Source: Symbiodinium natans (Eukaryota > Sar > Dinophyceae > Suessiales > Symbiodiniaceae). Taken from it: DNA of 62,000 nt. The DNA lies in contig CAJNDS010002684.1 in the NCBI GenBank assembly GCA_905221605.1, positions 149,101 through 211,100 of the forward strand. The letters run 5' to 3'. Under the pieces are notes generated by a model. That model had not been told where the DNA came from and made no database searches. It saw nothing but the letters and a program-made list of their open reading frames with translations. Below, in pieces: positions 54,957 through 62,000 of this stretch (its first letter is position 1; every line of letters starts with the position of its first letter). Position numbers and translations under genes: made by a program.

Positions 54957-55180
54957 GAATGATGACGATCATGAGGATGAGGATGAGGATGAGGATGAGG
55001 ATGACGATGATGACGCTGATGATGATGATGATGATGATGATGACGATGATGACGATGACGATGACAATGACGATGGCGATCGTGATGGTGGCGATTATGA
55101 TGATGAGGATTATGATGATCACGCGGATGAGGATGAGGAAGGATGAGATGATGATGCAAGAGGATGATGATGAAAGATGG
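54957..55180. repeat. (GAT)n / (GATGAG)n trinucleotide repeat
   Basis: GATGAG units, then GATGATGAC units, then more diverged GAT-rich sequence. Poly-Asp or poly-Met frames are artefacts unless it is within an exon, which I cannot show. Confidence 0.9.
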
Positions 55181-55184
55181 TGGA

Positions 55185-55331
55185 ACCCAAGAACAACCGG
55201 TCCTCCTCACCAGAGGCAGCCCTAGATCCAAAGAGGAGGAACTGCGCCAGGTCATTGTCGACGGACCTCGAAGCCAGAGGCCCCTTCTCAACCAATTCCT
55301 CCTCGACTATGGGCTTAGGACTGAACACCAA
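55185..55331 (-). CDS. Unassigned exon-like tract
   Basis: The minus strand reads PKPIVEEELVEKGPLASRSV and continues VDNDLAQFLLFGSRAASGEE, then DRLFLGS, before the GAT repeat. The composition is protein-like; no family is recognised. Another tract at about 55545-55640 (EEMQSCGMYNQLVQAIAINR) may be the preceding exon. Confidence 0.3.
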
Positions 55332-55699
55332 AGAATTCTCGCACCCTGCTATACACCGTTCCTAGAAGTACAGACACAGCTTCTGCCTGGAGTTGCACAG
55401 GCAGCTACTCAATGTCATTTAGAGTCTGGCACCTCCTCCCTAGCTGCTGAAGCTTCAGGAGGATGGCAAACAGGTTTCTATCTGCCCCTCTGGCAGATTG
55501 TGCAAGCGCGGGTGCTTGGGGTTAAGGGGTGTGTCTGAGCCTTGCGAACGGGCGGTTGATGGCGATCGCCTGCACGAGCTGATTGTACATGCCGCATGAT
55601 TGCATCTCCTCTCTCTTGCACCGGAAGAAGAACTTTCTGAAAACAAAGCACTGCTTGCAGAACCCTCTGCACACATAATCTCCCAACGAGAACTCAACA

Positions 55700-57300
55700 T
55701 TCCTGACACAGAATGTTCTTCTGCTGAGATTCAAATGTTAAGCACGTGCAGAAAGCTGAGCAGCAAGTATTGTCATGCTCCATCAACGGCCCATCTTGAA
55801 ACGAACCTGCGAATCTCTACTGAAGCAAGAACACTCGGGCGCTCCGAACACAGGCCTAAAGGCTGTAAACCCAATAAACCCCAAAATGCCTGACTGACCC
55901 TTCCAAGGTGAGCCTCCGCAGCACGGCTGGTGGATGCGGCCCGGAGCACGAGGCAGACGGACTGCCACGTGCCCTCCTCCCATGCTACCAGCTGCTAACA
56001 GCATGGTCATCCCCCCGGCACAAAAACCCTGGAGGCGGCACGAAATTCCGAACCGCGGATTGTCTCGCCCCCCTCCCCCCCCGGCCCCCCTCGTCGAACC
56101 CAACGCAGTCCATGCTTCCGTAGAGCATCACCAGCTCTCGGCCCTGGGTACTATGTTGTGGCTGAGCAACTGAGGCCGGTTTGAAAGATATGTGCCAGTG
56201 TGTGCCGAGCTGCTGCGTCATCCAAAGAGCGCATGTCAATTCCTGTGAGGAATGAACAGCGATTCTTTCGGCTTCGTTGGCAGGAGGAAGCCCCAAGAGG
56301 CTACTGGCAAGATGCTACAACAGGACCAAGGTGCCACGCTGCTGTGCACTTGCAGCAAGTTGCCGCAAAGCCTGCGGGCAACAAACATGGAGGGACATTC
56401 CGGGGAGAAAGCACACCAGCCAGAGAACCATAGAGAACCTGTCCGGCTATCAAGTCGCGTCAAAGCTAGCCCTGTTGCTGTTGCTGCTTGAGAGGCTTAG
56501 CCGCTTTTAACCGCTCCAGCCATAGGATTGAACTGCTTCAAGACACTTCCCCCACAATCCGAGGAGCGGTGTCTGTCAGCTTGTCGGCTACCTTGTAACC
56601 TCGCATATGCCGGCAACGAACAGGTGCACTTCGCGGGCTCCACACCCAAGATGCATCCAGGGCTCAGATGTGCTTACAACTCACCCTCCAAAGGCACAAA
56701 TCTGCAGCTGTGGCTTTCTACAGACAAGGAACAGAACATGGTATTTTGTGACCATGTCTGGAAAAGCTCCTAGGCGCACGAGAGCTCAGGGCAGGCTCAC
56801 ACGGGGCTTTTGCTTTAGACCATATCTGGGGCCCGCCTGACACTGCAACATCTGGCATGTCTAGAAAAAATACGCTCAGTTCTGACCCTTCCGCCTATGT
56901 CAAGGCCTTGAATTCAGGGAAGCTGCAGCTAGCCCTAAGGGGGTCCAAGGCTTCCAGAACAACTTTCCAGTCCTCAGGCTGGCGGCCAGAGACCTTGCAA
57001 GGCGCGTCCAAAGATTAGTTGATTTGAGAGCTTTGGAATACATATCGTTGCAAAATCCAATGCGCACATCCCTCTGCTTATACCAAAAGCATGGTCAGGC
57101 GATGTCAGGCTCGGTACTGCTCGGTATATGGGTCGGCTCTCGGCCACACGATGCGGATGCTACATACGATTACATACGCAACTACCCAATTTGAAAAATT
57201 TGAAGCAGCTACCGGCAGCTACCGGTCGCAGCCTCCGGCAGCTCCTCGAGGATGCGCTTTCTCAGGCGCTGAGCCCAGACGAAGTCGCTGTTGTTCTGAT
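55700..57300. other. No supported gene; scattered minus-strand exon-like pieces
   Basis: For example GRELVMLYGSMDCVGFDE at about 56090-56145 on the minus strand. There is not enough to join into a gene. Confidence 0.25.
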
Positions 57301-57307
57301 GTGCTCA

Positions 57308-57356
57308 CTGCTCAATTGTACTCAATTGTACTCAATTGTGCTCAATTGTGCTCAAT
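57308..57356. repeat. 11-bp tandem repeat, TACTCAATTGT, four copies
   Basis: Two copies TACTCAATTGT and two TGCTCAATTGT, then a diverged copy. Confidence 0.9.
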
Positions 57357-58457
57357 GTGTGCTCACCCACTTCAAGGTGCCAAGAAAATCAAGAAAGCTT
57401 ACAAGTCTGCGGAGAACACTTCCCCGTCCTGGCGCATCAACCATGTGATCTGGGCAGGCAGCGGGCTGCGGCAAAGAAGCCCACCCACCTTCCATTGGCG
57501 GACATCTGCGGACATGGAAGTGGGATGAAGTGGGGAGGGGGAGGAGGATAAATGTACGCATGGGTCGGCTATGGTCGGCTCGAGCACCCGTGATGCTGTT
57601 CTCCACCTCCATCGCCAACTACGATGAAGCTGCAGAGAACTACGAAAGCAACTTCACTTCGAACACAGACATAAACGGCTGTCCTCGCTTTATGCAACAG
57701 GAAGCGATGCAGCTACTCGCTTCGGCCTCGGGCCGAGAGGCGTCCCAGGTCACGAGCAGACCAGGATCTGTTCTACTTCGTCCCTGCCCCGCACCCCAAA
57801 CACCCCCACCCCTTCCCTGTGGAAGCTGCCACACTTGCTGGGCAGTTGAGCACCGGAGCAGGACCCAGGCTCACTCACACTGCCGGTTCAAGGTTTCAGG
57901 TTTGCCTGCCGTTTGCTCTCCCGCATCTTTTCCTCGACCCGCGCTCACTTTCCTTTATCGAAACGCAGAGGTTCACCGGTTGGACCGTCGACGTGCACGT
58001 GCTGGGGCTTGGGCCCAGCCCGGCTGCGGCGCACGCAAGCGTTTCCAATTGTGAACTGCGGCCTCCACCGGTGCGACGTGAGCCCAAGCACCATTCATGT
58101 ACTCCTTGGCTTGCAGGCCCTACACTCCTATTGTTTAGGAGACGCAACCATTGCTCGAAGAAATGTCTCTCATCTAGCACTTGAAGAACGGAATGCTCAC
58201 ACCACTAAGTCATTGACACAGTGGGTCAACAAGCGGTGAAACGGCAGATGGGTCTACATTCCACTCGAATGGTGGGGGGGGGGCTGGGCGCAGACAGCGC
58301 GATGGTGCAAACGGACGTGACTAGGACATGACTCCTGTGGCGTTACAGAATCAGCCCAACAGCCAGGCATCATTCCAAAGCTCCTGCAGGCAACGCTTTG
58401 TTGGGACGAGCACAGCAACAGCAGCCCTTGCAACTTCCGGCGATTGCGTGAGATGCA

Positions 58458-59512
<1,055 letters not shown>

Positions 59513-60432
59513 TTGCATTCTTAGAGCAGCCCTGGATTGCAAATTGAGCCTCTCGACCAGCCATTCGCGCGGTCGGTAGATTTCCGTAAGTTCGCACCAG
59601 CTGTCTAATCCATTCAAGCTATTTGAGAACTTTGGCCTCACCCTCGCAACCATTCCAGGGCGAGTGCAAAGCTGTCTGGCCATCGCTGAGCGATGCAAAG
59701 AATGCAAAGATGTCTCCAAAATCCCCGCACGAAATTGCTTCGTCAGTGTATGCATTTACTACCATTTGCTTTCGATCTCTTTTCCAAGTTCTTGGTGACC
59801 TCGGTCCCGGTTGTTTTTTATGAGGGAACCTGAAGAAGTCAGGGCTTCATTCAGGGCCCTGTAGTTCGGATGCTTGGGCCACATGGGCGTTGACCCTCTC
59901 TGGGCTTGACATGTTTGAGTCGTTTGCCCGGCAACAGCAGGTTTCTGAGGGTCCTCACTCTGGCTGCGCAAGAGCTGGGCATTCTTTGGGGCCACGGGGC
60001 GCTTCTCTGGGCCGTTGGCCTCCGCCTCCTGACAAGTCCAGTCCCTCGCATTCTCTCGTAGTCCCAGCAGGACAAATGTAGGTTCACACTTGGGCATTTG
60101 CCTGGGCTTCGTTATCTGTGGGCCTGAAGTGCCCCTAAGGACATGTCAACCCCCCAGAAACTTCAGTATCGTATAATCGCACACATCCCTTAAGGCATTG
60201 ACCTCAAGAGCGGCCTAACCCTTCAGGACTGTTTGGCTCCTTGAGCCATCTTGGACTAGAAAACCCTGCAGTCTCCCTCCCCATACTGAAAGACTGAAAC
60301 ACTCCCAACCAGTCGGAGCTGCGCCGAGGGATTGCCGAGAATTTCCGCACGTCAGATGCGACCCAAAGATGCACCCCAAAACATCCCAAAACCCAACTCC
60401 TCTCTAAAACCAAGAGGGCCGAATTCCATCGC

Positions 60433-60536
60433 CTCACGGGCAATAAGCTGCGCTCGAAAGTCGCGCCATGCCTCACCGTCGAGCTGGAGGCCACCAGAGA
60501 GCCACGTGAGCCGCTGAAGGAGAGGCTTCGGGATGT
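60433..60536 (-). CDS. Unassigned exon with good splice signals
   Basis: The minus strand reads DIPKPLLQRLTWLSGGLQ then LDGEAWRDFRAQLIARE. It starts after a GACAG acceptor at 60537 and ends at a GAG|GC donor at 60433, the same splice style as the identified genes. No family is recognised. Possible neighbours in the same gene are about 61640-61790 (upstream) and about 60980-61040 (LPELLEGFGPEPWKSGD). Confidence 0.4.
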
Positions 60537-61639
60537 CTGTCACTGGCTCAAGGCTTCAGAACTGCTGTGCGTGGCTATGCGTTTTCGGGTTTGCTAGACA
60601 CCCAGCCGGTGCTACACGAGAACAACCTATTGAGAGCAGGCCTAGCGCTGCACGCCAGCGCAATACTACTGGTAGCAGTCCTCCTGCCCAACGAATCATT
60701 GCGAAAGCAGTGGCGACGCGCGAGTCCATAAATCACCCCAAGATATCATAAGCTACGTACAGTTTGATCCTTCCGAAGAGTCTCAACCCTGCGTGTGGCG
60801 GCCTCTGGAGAAGGACCACTACCCTGGCGGTTGTGCTAAGTGTGGGGGGTAGGCAGCACATGGTGGCTCTGGGCATCCATCCTTTAAAGCTGTGGGAGCC
60901 ATGGACACGAGTGCACAGGTTGACAGGTTCCGCGTGCCCCAGATGCTTTCGCCACGCTACGGAATAATTACTGCGCGACCTGGATCCCCAGATTTCCAAG
61001 GCTCTGGACCAAACCCTTCAAGGAGCTCCGGCAGCTGTGCGGTCTACTCACCAGCATCCCAATGACCCCAAAAGCTGAAAAAAGAAGCAACCTGCCGCAA
61101 AATAGATGAAGCCCGAGCCTCTGCGCGAAGTGCCACTCGGGGCACTGAGAATGGAAGGAGGCCACGCCTGGTTGCCAGCCTTTGGGATGACTTCTGAGGG
61201 GTTTTAGGATGGCTTAGGATAGCTTAGGATGTTTAGCCTCTGCAGAAGGAGAGAAAAAAAGACACGAGAGGCTGTTTAGCTACTACAGTACTTGTACACT
61301 GGGCCGGTACTTGGACCGTGGAGGTTCGTACCTCTTCGCCTCGAACCCCCACTGACACCTGTACCTGTGGAACATTCCAGCGTCTGTAGTAGCGAAACTC
61401 ATCCAATAATCGCACCCTGCCAACCCCATACAACGACGTGGACTTCCATGGACATGCTGGCCCTCGGCTGGAACGATGCCTGATGCCGTATTTGCCATCG
61501 TGCGCTAGTGTGGATAAACACAGCATCGAACCCAATGAGTTGTGCATAGTTGTCCCAAGTGATAGCCCAGCGGGAAAACAACAAAAGCCCATAAAGCAAT
61601 CACGGGCACAGCTGAAAGAGAGCACTGAGAAAACGATCC

Positions 61640-61790
61640 CCAGCAGCTCTGATGTGTGGCTGTCCTTCCTCACATCCTCCATGATTTGCGTGTGCAGAAA
61701 CTCCTCAACAATTACCTTCACTCTGCTCGGCGTCGCAGACTCGAGCTTGAGTTTCACTCCCAGGCGTGTGTCATGCAAGGGCTGGAGTCT
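61640..61790 (-). CDS. Unassigned exon-like tract
   Basis: The minus strand reads HDTRLGVKLKLESATPSRVK, then VIVEEFLHTQIMEDVRKD, following a GTCAG acceptor near 61789. Composition is protein-like and charged; no family is recognised. It probably belongs with the exon at 60433-60536. Confidence 0.35.
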
Positions 61791-62000
61791 GACAAATTGC
61801 TAGGGTCACCCTCGAAGAGAATTAGAATTAGCTGCTCGCAGCTCCAATATTAATCACCCAGCGTCGGCTCGAGCGATGCTCTGGACGAGTCAGAGCAAGG
61901 CAATGACGTATCCGCAGACATAGACGCCGAGATAAATACCCCCACAATAGGTCTCCCCTCCTCGCAAACCCTGCTGGGGCTCAGCAGCAGCGTTACACGA

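Noticed and set aside
7747-58000. CRISPR-like arrays among the tandem repeats.
   Set aside because: No array has conserved repeats separated by unique spacers; all are simple or satellite repeats in eukaryotic DNA.

Overview
The window looks like nuclear DNA of a dinoflagellate. Most of it is intergenic or intronic sequence packed with simple repeats. The split genes I could reconstruct use mainly GC-AG and GA-AG introns with few GT-AG introns, exon junctions tend to be followed by G, and the retroelement proteins resemble those common in Symbiodiniaceae and other core dinoflagellates. No bacterial-style operons, rRNA or tRNA genes were recognised. The species cannot be fixed from sequence alone; a Suessiales dinoflagellate is my guess.

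Layout. Positions 2-6759 (+ strand) carry a retroelement-type block. First comes a reverse transcriptase of Ty3/Gypsy type that enters from the left edge, behind a degenerate methyltransferase-like region. After a GC-rich spacer comes a gene for a KptA/Tpt1-like RNA 2'-phosphotransferase with a C2H2 finger. This runs, through an apparent -1 frame change, into a zinc-finger / SWIM-finger / single-HKD phospholipase-D-like protein. Positions 6760-10600 hold no recognised gene and contain an (ATATAC)n tract and two short sequences that resemble relict spliced-leader sequence.

From 10.6 kb to the right edge every gene I can support lies on the minus strand, so the left block and the rest of the window converge. 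Recognised minus-strand genes are: an AlkB-like 2OG-Fe(II) oxygenase fragment (about 10.64-10.93 kb), a KH-domain exon (about 29.0-29.3 kb), a secreted zinc metalloprotease of the DUF5117/DUF4953 (Met-zincin) family spread over at least 12 phase-compatible exons (about 30.4-39.36 kb), and a GH5-type glycoside hydrolase spread over at least 12 small exons (about 42.6-49.06 kb, possibly down to 40.7 kb). Unassigned exon-like tracts occur at 11.3-13.3, 16.1-16.4 and 52.2-61.8 kb.

The GH5 gene contains two very repeat-rich stretches. One 3.5-kb GC-AG intron (45074-48571) holds an AT-rich island with a roughly 286-bp satellite, a roughly 127-bp satellite, an 11-bp tandem repeat and a long fold-back sequence. 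A 1.5-kb T-depleted AAC/CCAAG array at 40.88-42.39 kb may lie in another intron. In both enzyme genes an intron cuts the catalytic motif: HE|VGH in the protease and LN|EP in the glycosidase.

The retroelement block combines RNA-end chemistry (KptA-like), zinc fingers and a PLD-family fold. It is the best candidate here for an undescribed system, though no function can be proved from sequence.
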